Assembly: GCA_965230195.1 (NCBI GenBank) | Contig: OZ245997.1 | Location: 6,200,001 to 6,264,000, forward strand | DNA length: 64,000 nt | Source: Putridiphycobacter sp965230195 | GTDB lineage: Bacteria > Bacteroidota > Bacteroidia > Flavobacteriales_D > Crocinitomicaceae | Direction: 5' to 3' | Shown here: piece by piece, positions 20,160-27,512 of the stretch | How positions within the stretch are numbered: the stretch's first letter is position 1 | Layout of the letters: each line of letters opens with the position of its first letter | The notes under the pieces: generated by a model | Seen by the model: only the letters and a program-made list of their open reading frames with translations | Told to the model about the DNA's origin: nothing | Databases searched by the model: none | Made by a program: the position numbers and the translations under genes

Positions 20160-21359
20160 TTAGTGTGAAAAGTGATAAATAATATCGACACCATTAGCCC
20201 TCAAAATTGGCTTTTCAAATGCATTCCAAATACTATAAGGATTAAAGAAGTTTTCATATGTTACAAATACATTGACTCTGCTTCCAGCTGGAATACTTTT
20301 GGCATAGATTGATGATAATTTACCCCACATTTGATACGCTTTGGTGCCAGGTGCATACTTCATTGTAGAAGTCACCATTTCCAGACTCTTTGCATAAACC
20401 GACGTATTTATTACTGTTAACCCAGACTTTTGAGCTAAGAATTTAGTTCCCGTTCCAGACCAGAATGCCTTTTTACTAATCGCTGAGCGGGTTCCCCCTC
20501 CGGGGATCATCCATAGTATTGGGTCTAGTGGGTTAATACTTGATGAATACCATTCGCTACCCGGTAGAATTACTTTTTCGGCATATATTTGATAGTCAAT
20601 CATACCAGTTTCATTATTCCAAAATAACTCTGCCGTATATTCCGTACCATATCTTGCTCCCCATGACCTCCAATGATCACTTCTATACATTTCCCGATCA
20701 TTTGGGTCAGGCATATCACCTCTATCGTCAAAAATTCCTAAGTTAATTGGTAAATTGGATGAATTGAATTCTTTCACAAAATCCAGATTTGCACTTGATG
20801 CTGTAGTTGTTAGGTTGAAACCATTTCCAGATATTGCGTCAGAACTAACAACATAAACTCCTTGTTCATAAAGCCTTTTACCATCTGCATCTGTTTCTTT
20901 GTGCCATATTGTTCCAACATAATTTCCCTTATTTGGACCCTCGGTTATTTCTCTTAGCATTACATCCCTCCCATCAATTTGTCCCCAAAATCCAGGTACA
21001 TTTTCATCATATTGCTTTGGAGCAGAGGCAGTAACAAGTGGGTCATTTGTATTCCAAACCTCTTCTCCGTTAAGAGGAACGACCTCTAATCCTTCTAACT
21101 CAATACCATCAATCACCCTGTTCTCACTAAAGGCATAAACAGAATTATGTGGATATTTAGATGCCAACGGATCCACTGCAAAGAACCGTCCTACACGTGG
21201 GTCGTGCATTCTATATTTGTAATTCACACTGTTGCCTTCCCCTTTAATGTCCTGATCAATCTCCTGGCCCTGAAACCCATACCTGTACTTATCGGCCTCT
21301 GATCCGTTACGGTCAGGCAACAACATCCCAAATGGATAATAATTCACCTTGTTAATCAA
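20160..21359 (-). CDS. Orphan RHS tip (truncated RHS core plus distinct toxin-like C-terminus)
   Basis: The open frame has 399 codons but no convincing start: it opens with a TTG just inside the region homologous to the main RHS gene, lacks a signal peptide and lacks YD repeats. Residues 6-93 reproduce the RHS core with about nine in ten residues identical to the main gene, including RMHDPRVGRFFAVDPL and GIELEGLEV. The remaining about 305 residues are unrelated to the main tip; the end (AFWSGTGTKF ... AKSIPAGSRVNVF ... FEKPILRANGVDIIYHF) looks like a compact toxin domain, but I cannot name its family. This is the layout of an orphan rhs/cdi tip cassette that becomes active only after recombination into the full-length gene. 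No immunity gene is recognisable next to it. Confidence 0.8.
   Translation of the reverse strand: MINKVNYYPFGMLLPDRNGSEADKYRYGFQGQEIDQDIKGEGNSVNYKYRMHDPRVGRFFAVDPLASKYPHNSVYAFSENRVIDGIELEGLEVVPLNGEEVWNTNDPLVTASAPKQYDENVPGFWGQIDGRDVMLREITEGPNKGNYVGTIWHKETDADGKRLYEQGVYVVSSDAISGNGFNLTTTASSANLDFVKEFNSSNLPINLGIFDDRGDMPDPNDREMYRSDHWRSWGARYGTEYTAELFWNNETGMIDYQIYAEKVILPGSEWYSSSINPLDPILWMIPGGGTRSAISKKAFWSGTGTKFLAQKSGLTVINTSVYAKSLEMVTSTMKYAPGTKAYQMWGKLSSIYAKSIPAGSRVNVFVTYENFFNPYSIWNAFEKPILRANGVDIIYHFSH
21081..21343 (-). repeat. RHS core segment, copy B of a 263-bp inverted repeat
   Basis: Minus-strand partner of 18202-18464, the same length. Homology starts abruptly at ATTATTATCC and ends after the GLEV codons, where the two tips diverge. 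The abrupt 5' edge suggests capture or recombination at this point. Confidence 0.9.
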
Positions 21360-21876
21360 AATGTTAAACTCTTTTTTCTATAAAAAATGATCAAAAATGC
21401 TGTTAAAAAAGCCCATAAATTAGTGCCCCACAATGTGGCATTTTGACTTGCTTCAATAAACTCAGCATATCTCTTTTATTTATAATCTAACCTCTAAAAT
21501 TTTGTCAGTTATTTTGGTTAGTGAAGCCTTATATGTTTGGTTGAATGTTGACTAAAAGCCAGTGCGTTTGAGCAGTCGTGCTTCTTCCTTATTCAAAATA
21601 AGACTAATGTTCTCAAGTCCATAGTGGCACTGCCTGATAAATATTGATGATTTTGCTCGGAAGACCTTTCAAACGTACTAGTCCCGATAGTTATCGGGAT
21701 TGGTTCTTTTTGGTAATGCAAAAGAACAAGAAAAGGTAAAATATGTTTAATACAAACCAATTTTAGCTGATAGTCTTGTTGCTCAATAAGGCCTTTGGGA
21801 TGTTTGTGCTGAACAGCACGTACTGAGTTTAACAAAGTAAGCCGTAATACCGTCTAAAAATCTATGCTCTATCATT
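21344..21876. other. Non-coding accessory stretch with small hairpin repeats
   Basis: I see no credible gene in this stretch. It holds AT-rich filler, a TTCAATAAACTCAGCA-type dispersed motif (about 21452-21467), another related motif (about 21821-21836), and the hairpins listed separately. Short frames on the minus strand here read like spurious translation of repeats. Confidence 0.6.
21682..21727. repeat. Two adjacent hairpin elements (TCCCGATA palindrome and GTTCTTTT stem)
   Basis: TCCCGATA/TATCGGGA (21682-21699) is a perfect 8-bp palindrome with a 2-base centre. GTTCTTTT/AAAAGAAC (21703-21727) is a perfect 8-bp stem with a 9-base loop. A related GTTC-stem occurs at 22123-22150, which suggests a repeated element family. 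Confidence 0.6.
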
Positions 21877-21963
21877 TAACAATCTAACCTACCCGCAAAT
21901 CGAAAGAACTCCTTATTTGCATGACCTGAAATTTTCTGAACTAAGTATTCCGATATGGAAAAA
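21877..21963 (-). pseudogene. Decayed remnant of a tyrosine recombinase 3' end
   Basis: The stretch TAACAATCTAACCTACC (from 21877) repeats the sequence at the 3' end of the intact recombinase (from 22191). After an internal deletion of roughly 50 bases it again follows that gene (CGAAAGAACTC, then CATGACC-GAAATTTT). Translated on the minus strand it gives EYLVQKISGHANKEFFRFAG, against EHLVRKISGHAANSKEFF in the intact gene. The catalytic Tyr has been lost. It is a partial duplicate or footprint of an earlier integration. Confidence 0.7.
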
Positions 21964-22122
21964 GGATTTTTTTCTAAGTGACCATCATTTAAAAATGTTT
22001 TGAGATTAATCAAAATCATTAGTAAGACCGGAAAGTTCTGAGGTGGGGCGAGGAAATCATCCGGCCGCACTTATGATTTGTGAAGATCTCGATTATTTTT
22101 GAATGCGGGTCTTGAATTTTTG

Positions 22123-22150
22123 GTTCGTTTTGTTTCAAGACAAAATGAAC
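22123..22150. repeat. Hairpin repeat GTTCGTTTTGT / ACAAAATGAAC
   Basis: Inverted repeat with 10 of 11 paired positions and a 6-base loop. It resembles the GTTCTTTT/AAAAGAAC stem at 21703-21727 and lies between the recombinase remnant and the intact recombinase. Confidence 0.5.
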
Positions 22151-22202
22151 ATATATTGTTGAAAACATTAATTACTTTCAGACAAAACGCTAACAATCTA
22201 AC

Positions 22203-23282
22203 CTACCCCGCAAACCGCTCAAAGACCTTATCGGTCTCATCATCAATAAAAGACTGCGATAATTCCACGTAGCGAAAGAACTCTTTGCTATTCGCTGCAT
22301 GACCCGAAATTTTACGCACCAGATGTTCCGGCATGCCTAAACACAACATATTAGTTATAGCAGTACGGCGCATGGTATGTGTTGTAATATGATCGCTGAG
22401 CTGATAATGGGTTTTAGTTTCAGGGTTTTTATAGATTACCACTTGTTCTCCCCGACGCTCGCGGGTTTTAATGAGTTGAAAATTATCGGGGATCAGGACT
22501 GCCATTTGTTTAAGCTGTTTATTGAGCCAGAAAACACTGATAGGAGGCAGGAGTGTTGGATAAATATTTTCATATTTATTAAGAATAGCAACGGCATATT
22601 CGGGAAGCTTAACCGAAGTATAGGCATTGGTTTTTTGGGATTTGACTTTTAGATAATACTTTTCATTTTGTATGACCAGATTTTTTGGAGTTAGTTTTAA
22701 TAAATCGGAAACACGAAGGGCAACGGTACAACCAAATACAAAAATGTCGCGAACGTTTTCCAGACCTTTAGCTTTAAGTTGGGTATTAAAACCAATATCA
22801 TTAATGATAAAACTTAAATGCTCACGATTTAATGCAATTATTGGGATGTTTTCAACCGGCACAAAAAATTGTCGGTAATAAGTCCCTGTATCAATATGAC
22901 GCTCATCCCTGAGGTAATTGAAAAAACTACGCAAACATTTAATGATCAGTCCAACATAATTATCGAAATACCCCAAACCATAAAGGTAGGTGGTAAAAGC
23001 CTGGTAAAACTTTTGCCAGTAATGTTTCACTTTGAGTTTTTGACTATGAGGAATATGAGGGTCAATGTATAGCTTCAGTTTAAAAGTGGTTTGGTGAGCA
23101 AAACCATGTATATGTTTTTGCAGGTAGTCATAATTTTTAATAGTACCTGAACTAATGGGTGTTCCATTTTTTTTGGTTCGACGACCATTATATGAATCTT
23201 TGATAAAATCGTCCAATAACTTGAAAAAAATAGGTTGTTCAAGAAATTTATCCTTTCGGGTGAGTTTAATGGTGGTGCTCAT
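22203..23282 (-). CDS. Tyrosine recombinase / phage-type integrase
   Basis: 359 residues. An N-terminal SAM-like arm/core-binding half (about 10-130) precedes the catalytic domain. Catalytic residues are visible: Arg190 (ALRVSDLL), His302 and Arg305 (THTMRR), His328 (ISGHAAN) and Tyr338 (FFRYVEL). It cuts and rejoins DNA at specific sites through a covalent tyrosine link. It is not XerC/XerD by context and looks like an accessory-element recombinase. A decayed second copy of its end lies just downstream, and the RHS tip inverted repeat is about 0.9 kb away. Whether it acts on the RHS tips is unknown. Confidence 0.9.
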   Translation of the reverse strand: MSTTIKLTRKDKFLEQPIFFKLLDDFIKDSYNGRRTKKNGTPISSGTIKNYDYLQKHIHGFAHQTTFKLKLYIDPHIPHSQKLKVKHYWQKFYQAFTTYLYGLGYFDNYVGLIIKCLRSFFNYLRDERHIDTGTYYRQFFVPVENIPIIALNREHLSFIINDIGFNTQLKAKGLENVRDIFVFGCTVALRVSDLLKLTPKNLVIQNEKYYLKVKSQKTNAYTSVKLPEYAVAILNKYENIYPTLLPPISVFWLNKQLKQMAVLIPDNFQLIKTRERRGEQVVIYKNPETKTHYQLSDHITTHTMRRTAITNMLCLGMPEHLVRKISGHAANSKEFFRYVELSQSFIDDETDKVFERFAG

Positions 23283-23567
23283 AGTCTGGTATAATTATAT
23301 GTTTCTAACTAAACTATTGAAAAGTTAAATTAAATTGTCCGGAAACATTGTGATTTTAAGATATTGGGATATCAAGATGAATACTTTTAGTAGTTTAGGG
23401 GCAATTGATAGTGTATAATTATTAAAAAGTTATTGACTCTGTTAAACCCAAAGGTTTCTCGATATAATTTTTATCAAAATTTACTCGAAATGACACTTTT
23501 TAATAATTGTTGGCCATCTGACATTCAAGTTAATTGATTTATTGTAATTGCAGTTGATAGGACAATA
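23283..23567. other. AT-rich intergenic region between divergent genes
   Basis: No gene or clear repeat is seen. It should hold the promoters of the recombinase (-) and the WG-repeat gene (+), but I find no confident TTG/TAnnTTTG pair. Confidence 0.4.
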
Positions 23568-23602
23568 AAGCCCGGGAAACTGACTTAGAGTTTGTCGGGC
23601 TT
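23568..23602 (+). promoter_or_regulatory. Terminator-like hairpin in the leader of the WG-repeat gene
   Basis: AAGCCCGGGAAAC pairs with GTTTGTCGGGCTT (11 of 13 pairs) around a 9-base loop, followed by ATTTTT. It has the form of an intrinsic terminator but ends only 18 bp before the start codon and has no plus-strand gene upstream within 4 kb. It may be an attenuator, an mRNA 5' structure, or a terminator left from a lost gene. Confidence 0.5.
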
Positions 23603-23620
23603 ATTTTTAAAAAAAGTAAA

Positions 23621-24202
23621 ATGAAAACAATAATATTAATGACCCTTGTCCTTTTTTGGACGGTACTTGGGGTTACGCAGGAACTTAATAATACTGAAAA
23701 GTATGATTACGTTGGTCAGGTTGGCGTCTATGGTGCGGATTGGCATTTGGTTGAAAAAAACGGATTATTTGGTTTTATAGATGCAAGTGGTATTGAGATT
23801 GTTGCTCCTGTCTACAATCATATTTCAGCATTCGGAGCCTATAGAAAGGATTGGGCACTGGCAGAAAGAGAAGGAAAACAGGTCTTTCTTGATCAAACAG
23901 GAAAAGAAGTATTAATGATAACAGGACATTATGACCATGTAAGTGCTTTTGGAGCCTATGGAGTAGATTGGGCTTTGGTAAAAAAGAATGGTAAATTCGG
24001 CTTCATTGATGCTTATGGAAATGAAGCAGTTAAACCTGTCTATGATGAAATAGGGGCATTTAACACACTTGGAAAAGGATTAGCTTTAGTCAAACAGGGT
24101 AAAAAATATGGTTATATCGATACAGAAGGACGAGTAAAGATTAAGATCCGGTACAGAAAAGAGAAAAAGGCGATTAAAAAAGCCAGGAAGTTGGATAAGT
24201 AA
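23621..24202 (+). CDS. Exported WG-repeat protein
   Basis: 193 residues. A signal peptide (LVLFWTVLGVTQ) is followed by three or four WG-type repeats. Each has a form like KNGLFGFIDASGIEIVAPVY, with KNGKFGFIDAYGNEAVKPVY and KKYGYIDTEGRVKI as later copies. WG repeats form short beta-hairpin units found in many Bacteroidota envelope proteins; their ligand is generally unknown. The last 25 residues are very rich in Lys and Arg, which suggests binding to an acidic surface or nucleic acid. It stands alone, with a hairpin in its leader. Confidence 0.8.
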   Translation: MKTIILMTLVLFWTVLGVTQELNNTEKYDYVGQVGVYGADWHLVEKNGLFGFIDASGIEIVAPVYNHISAFGAYRKDWALAEREGKQVFLDQTGKEVLMITGHYDHVSAFGAYGVDWALVKKNGKFGFIDAYGNEAVKPVYDEIGAFNTLGKGLALVKQGKKYGYIDTEGRVKIKIRYRKEKKAIKKARKLDK

Positions 24203-24387
24203 TTACAAGACTTTAGAAAAGTGTCAATTTGAGTAACATTTATTTATACTAAGCACTTGAATCGAGTGACCTATGCTGAGATTTCAAATCGAGCGGAGTC
24301 GAGATTAGGTCGAAGTATATTTAAGACATAATGTTTTCTAATATATTATTAAACCTCTGTACCAACTAAAAATTTAAATTGGTGATA

Positions 24388-24448
24388 AATTTGGGGCATT
24401 GAGCGACCCGTGCTGAGTTTATCGAAGTAAGTCGAAATGCCCCAAATT
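24388..24448. repeat. Dispersed inverted repeat with TGCTGAGTTTATCGAAGTA core
   Basis: Perfect 13-bp arms AATTTGGGGCATT / AATGCCCCAAATT enclose the core GTGCTGAGTTTATCGAAGTA. Related cores occur near 21452, 21821, 24280-24320 and 41155-41175, so it belongs to a repeat family. It lies 14 bp beyond the stop of the minus-strand lipoprotein and could act as its terminator. Confidence 0.7.
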
Positions 24449-24461
24449 AGTTTAATGTGAT

Positions 24462-24932
24462 TTACTGAAATTGAAACGGTTGGCAAACTCCGCCGGTTAA
24501 TTTAATACTGCCTTCATATTTTGTTTCTTCTGCCCAAGTATCTGGTCCGGTTGGTGCTTCATAAGTAGCCTTGTACTTGATGGTCATTGATTTTTCTGCT
24601 CCACCTGAAGGACCGTTATAAGTCACACCACCTGCATTACATGCTGGTGCCTCTAATAAACTTGAGTTTGTACTCATTTTACCGATAAACTCATCATCAA
24701 CATATATTTTTAACTCATCAATCCAACCATTTTGCAGGCTTTGAGAGGTGGCTGCATTGATCCAGAACACTGCTGAAAAATCATATGTACAAGTGCCATC
24801 ATCTTTGTCGGCTTCTTTATTGTAATTGGCTGCATTGGAATCGGTACACCCTTTCTTTTTACATGAGGATAAACCTCCAATTGTCAGGGATGAAATGAGG
24901 ACTAATGTTAATAGTTTTTTAGCGTGTTTCAT
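24462..24932 (-). CDS. Lipoprotein with thrombospondin-3-like calcium motif
   Basis: 156 residues with a lipoprotein signal peptide ending GGLSSC. Directly after the lipid anchor comes CTDSNAANYNKEADKDDGTC, the C-x-D-x-x-A-x-N-Y-x-x-x-A-x-x-D-D-G-x-C motif common in exported proteins of marine Bacteroidota and probably calcium-binding. The rest is a small beta-rich domain with two cysteines (PACNAGG, GGVCQPF). The role is unknown. The gene is monocistronic, with a hairpin downstream. Confidence 0.75.
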   Translation of the reverse strand: MKHAKKLLTLVLISSLTIGGLSSCKKKGCTDSNAANYNKEADKDDGTCTYDFSAVFWINAATSQSLQNGWIDELKIYVDDEFIGKMSTNSSLLEAPACNAGGVTYNGPSGGAEKSMTIKYKATYEAPTGPDTWAEETKYEGSIKLTGGVCQPFQFQ

Positions 24933-25026
24933 TATTCAAATTTTATAATCTTAAATATAGCATTTTCCTGGTAAAAATGAGATTTGGAACATTATTAATA
25001 ATGAAATATTTGTCCGGGATTTTAAA

Positions 25027-26238
25027 CTAAGCAGATTGCTTTGGGCTTATGGTTTCCCAATCATTGCCGTATTTATGAAAGGCCCACAGCACACTGAAAA
25101 TGATTAATAAATTACTCAGTCCCAGAAAGCCATAATCAGTAAAAATATCAGATAAGGACCGGCCTAAAAGATCGGTGGAATGACCGCCATAAAAGAAAAA
25201 TAAAACGATAAACGCAATGGTCCATTTGATGTTTTTAAGTCGGCGTAAATAGAAGATAATAATGGCGATAAAGGGAAGAGAAAACAAAAAATGCTCAGTG
25301 TCAGTCACCAGTATATTTGGAACCAATGCAATTAAGAAATAAAAGAAGACAACTAATGCTGTAGTCTGATTAGTGTCTTTATCTTTTTGAGTCCTCCACC
25401 AAAAGTAACCGAAAGCTAAAATGGCCAATAAGCCCAACGTATAGGTGGCATATTGCACTGGAATCACAATGCCCAGATAATGATTCAGAAGCGAAAATAA
25501 AGTATTCGTACTTTCTAAATAAGTTGAATGCGCCATCATGGCTGAAAACCAGCTTTTATAGAGTGCAATGCCATCTGAAATGCCAAGTAGTAAAATGGAA
25601 GAGCCTGCAAAAACTATAATGGAAGCCAAAGTATACCAAAATGCTTTTCGCTGCTTAAAAAGCCAAAATGGCAATAAACAAATGGCAAAATAAGGTTTAG
25701 TTAAAATCACAATAGCCATTAATGCTCCCGATTTGAGTGGTTTTTCATCAAGGGCAGACTTTAATGAATAAGTGAGTGTGAGGAGTAAAATAATATTGGT
25801 ATTGCCTAAATGCAATTCCCTGACCAAATGCACCACACCTGTTAATAAAATGAGCACAAGTGCAATAAAGTGAGGCTTTTTATTAATGAGAATATAACGA
25901 CTGATAAGCTGTTCCAGTTGTATGATGAGCACCATTGTACAAACCGAAATTATGGCAAAATCGAGGTAGGCAGCGGTTTCATATTCAAGAGTGGTGAAAG
26001 GCACGAAAAACAATAATGTAAAGGGAGAGTATTTATAAAAACCGGTACTTAATCCAAAAGCAGTATCATAAACGGCTTCATTATTCAACAAGGCTTCAGC
26101 GGCTAAATACATCACTTTAAAATCATTTAGCCAAAAACGTCCGTTATTCTTTTCAACCAAAAACATCAAAATAAAAAACAGCAACCCAATGAGGATAAAG
26201 TACTGATTAGCTTTGGTTTTAAAGATCCTTTCTAACAT
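25027..26238 (-). CDS. GT87 (DUF2029) polyprenol-phosphate-mannosyltransferase-like membrane protein
   Basis: 403 residues from the ATG at 26238. About ten hydrophobic helices are visible. The first periplasmic loop carries an acidic residue after helix 1 (WLNDFKVMYLAAEALLNNEAVYD) and then YKYSPFTLLFFVPF, the diagnostic opening of the DUF2029/GT87 family. These GT-C enzymes move mannose or related sugars from polyprenyl-phosphate to envelope glycans. No other glycan gene is nearby, so the acceptor is unknown. It is divergent from the small barrel gene at 26363. Confidence 0.75.
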   Translation of the reverse strand: MLERIFKTKANQYFILIGLLFFILMFLVEKNNGRFWLNDFKVMYLAAEALLNNEAVYDTAFGLSTGFYKYSPFTLLFFVPFTTLEYETAAYLDFAIISVCTMVLIIQLEQLISRYILINKKPHFIALVLILLTGVVHLVRELHLGNTNIILLLTLTYSLKSALDEKPLKSGALMAIVILTKPYFAICLLPFWLFKQRKAFWYTLASIIVFAGSSILLLGISDGIALYKSWFSAMMAHSTYLESTNTLFSLLNHYLGIVIPVQYATYTLGLLAILAFGYFWWRTQKDKDTNQTTALVVFFYFLIALVPNILVTDTEHFLFSLPFIAIIIFYLRRLKNIKWTIAFIVLFFFYGGHSTDLLGRSLSDIFTDYGFLGLSNLLIIFSVLWAFHKYGNDWETISPKQSA

Positions 26239-26362
26239 AGTACTCAAAAGTATTGATATTTTCGAATAAATGGAATAAATTCAAGTTTCAATTATTATTA
26301 ATCCCGGGTTAAATTGTTTTTTGGTAAATTAGTCCAGGGTAAATCCTTTTAATTTGAAGAAT

Positions 26363-26899
26363 ATGAAAAGCAAACAGTGGTTGAATCGTTTTTTAATGAT
26401 TTTTTTAATTTGTTATGGTACTAATGGGATGTCGCAAGCACATGAATCGGGACATAACTTTTATTTTGATTATGTGATGGGGCCCTATTTATTCGTGAGT
26501 CATATTCCGTATGATGCGGTAATGATGAATGGTGGTCGTTTAGGATATGAGCTAAGCCCAAAATTTGATTGTTCAATTGAATATGTGGTTGGTCAACAAC
26601 ATGATGATCAGCACACTTTAGGGATGACCCATAATGTTAATGGTCAGCTGGCCTGGTTCTTAAAAGAAAGAGACAATCGTTTCAACCCTTACTTGTTTAC
26701 AGGAGGGGGATTTATGGAGTTTAAATCGTTTACTGAGGATGTTTACGGTGTGCAATTTCATATTGGAATGGGGTCTACGATTAAATTTGCTCCCAGGATT
26801 CATGGTTTATTTGAAGCCAGATATTTTAATCTTGCACAAATGGATTTGGGTGGTGTTCACGAACTGGCAGTCTTTTGGGGGCTAAGGGCAAAGTTTTAG
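26363..26899 (+). CDS. Small outer-membrane beta-barrel protein
   Basis: 178 residues from the ATG at 26363; a TTG nine bases upstream is less likely. A signal peptide (FLMIFLICYGTNGMSQ) is followed by alternating amphipathic strands (HNFYFDYVMGPYLFVSH, NPYLFTGGGFMEFKS) ending in aromatic Phe (LRAKF), as barrels do for BAM insertion. It is of the OmpW/Opa-like 8-strand size class. The function is not known. Confidence 0.7.
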   Translation: MKSKQWLNRFLMIFLICYGTNGMSQAHESGHNFYFDYVMGPYLFVSHIPYDAVMMNGGRLGYELSPKFDCSIEYVVGQQHDDQHTLGMTHNVNGQLAWFLKERDNRFNPYLFTGGGFMEFKSFTEDVYGVQFHIGMGSTIKFAPRIHGLFEARYFNLAQMDLGGVHELAVFWGLRAKF

Positions 26900-26939
26900 A
26901 TACAGCGCCTGCATTGAAACCCGTTTTTATCAGGTTCGT

Positions 26940-27431
26940 TTAATCACAATGATAAGTTTTTTCAAGCTTTCCGTTTTTAGAATATAATTTCCAGTCACCT
27001 GTGTATTGGTTGTTTTTATAGTGGCCTTCTAATTCAACGGCGTTATTTTTACTTTCGTAAAAATACTTCCAAAATCCCTCTGGTTTTTGTTGGTTCAGGT
27101 GCCCTTGTGCCCGAATATTGCCATTGTCAAAATAAAAATTCCAATATCCGTCAGCAATTCCATCATTATAATTCCCCTCACGTTTTAATTGTCCTGATTT
27201 AGTGTAATATTTCCAAAATCCTGTTGGAATACCATTGGTATAATGGCCTTCACTTTTTTTACTGCCATCAGCATAGTGAAGAATAGTAAACCCATTAACT
27301 GACACTACAGTATCATTTACCTGCACAATGTCAATATCGGTTCCGGTAATTTCTGAACAATGTTCTGAAACCGGTTTTTTACAGGAGAACAGGGATATTA
27401 ATAAAGCGGGGGTAAATAAAACTAAACGCAT
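26940..27431 (-). CDS. MORN/YwqK-like repeat lipoprotein
   Basis: 163 residues. A lipoprotein signal ends LFSC. It contains five repeats of the form G-x-x-x-x-G-x-W-x-x-Y, for example GFWKYYTKSGQLKREGNYND and GYWNFYFDNGNIRAQGH. Databases often name this fold YwqK-family antitoxin, but a lipid-anchored form outside a toxin pair is unlikely to be an antitoxin. It lies 81 bp downstream of the A2M gene and may be its last operon member. Confidence 0.75.
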   Translation of the reverse strand: MRLVLFTPALLISLFSCKKPVSEHCSEITGTDIDIVQVNDTVVSVNGFTILHYADGSKKSEGHYTNGIPTGFWKYYTKSGQLKREGNYNDGIADGYWNFYFDNGNIRAQGHLNQQKPEGFWKYFYESKNNAVELEGHYKNNQYTGDWKLYSKNGKLEKTYHCD

Positions 27432-27512
27432 AACAATTACAATGAATAACCATTATAATAGTCTGATTAAACTGTCAGGACTTACAGTGGGCCAATAATT
27501 TGGTATTAGCTT

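Noticed and set aside
21593..21835. 80-codon minus-strand frame next to the hairpins
   Set aside because: It runs across the TCCCGATA palindrome and other repeat sequence, has no protein-like composition and no context. Judged spurious.
22084..22200. Possible attachment site at the recombinase 3' end
   Set aside because: The repeated TAACAATCTAACCTACC is better explained as part of the decayed recombinase copy; no core pair with a tRNA target was found.
24255..24448. CRISPR array
   Set aside because: Repeats are degenerate, irregularly spaced, in single or double copy and far apart.
26940..27431. YwqK-type antitoxin of a toxin-antitoxin pair
   Set aside because: It is a lipid-anchored exported protein and no toxin gene is next to it; only the repeat type is supported.
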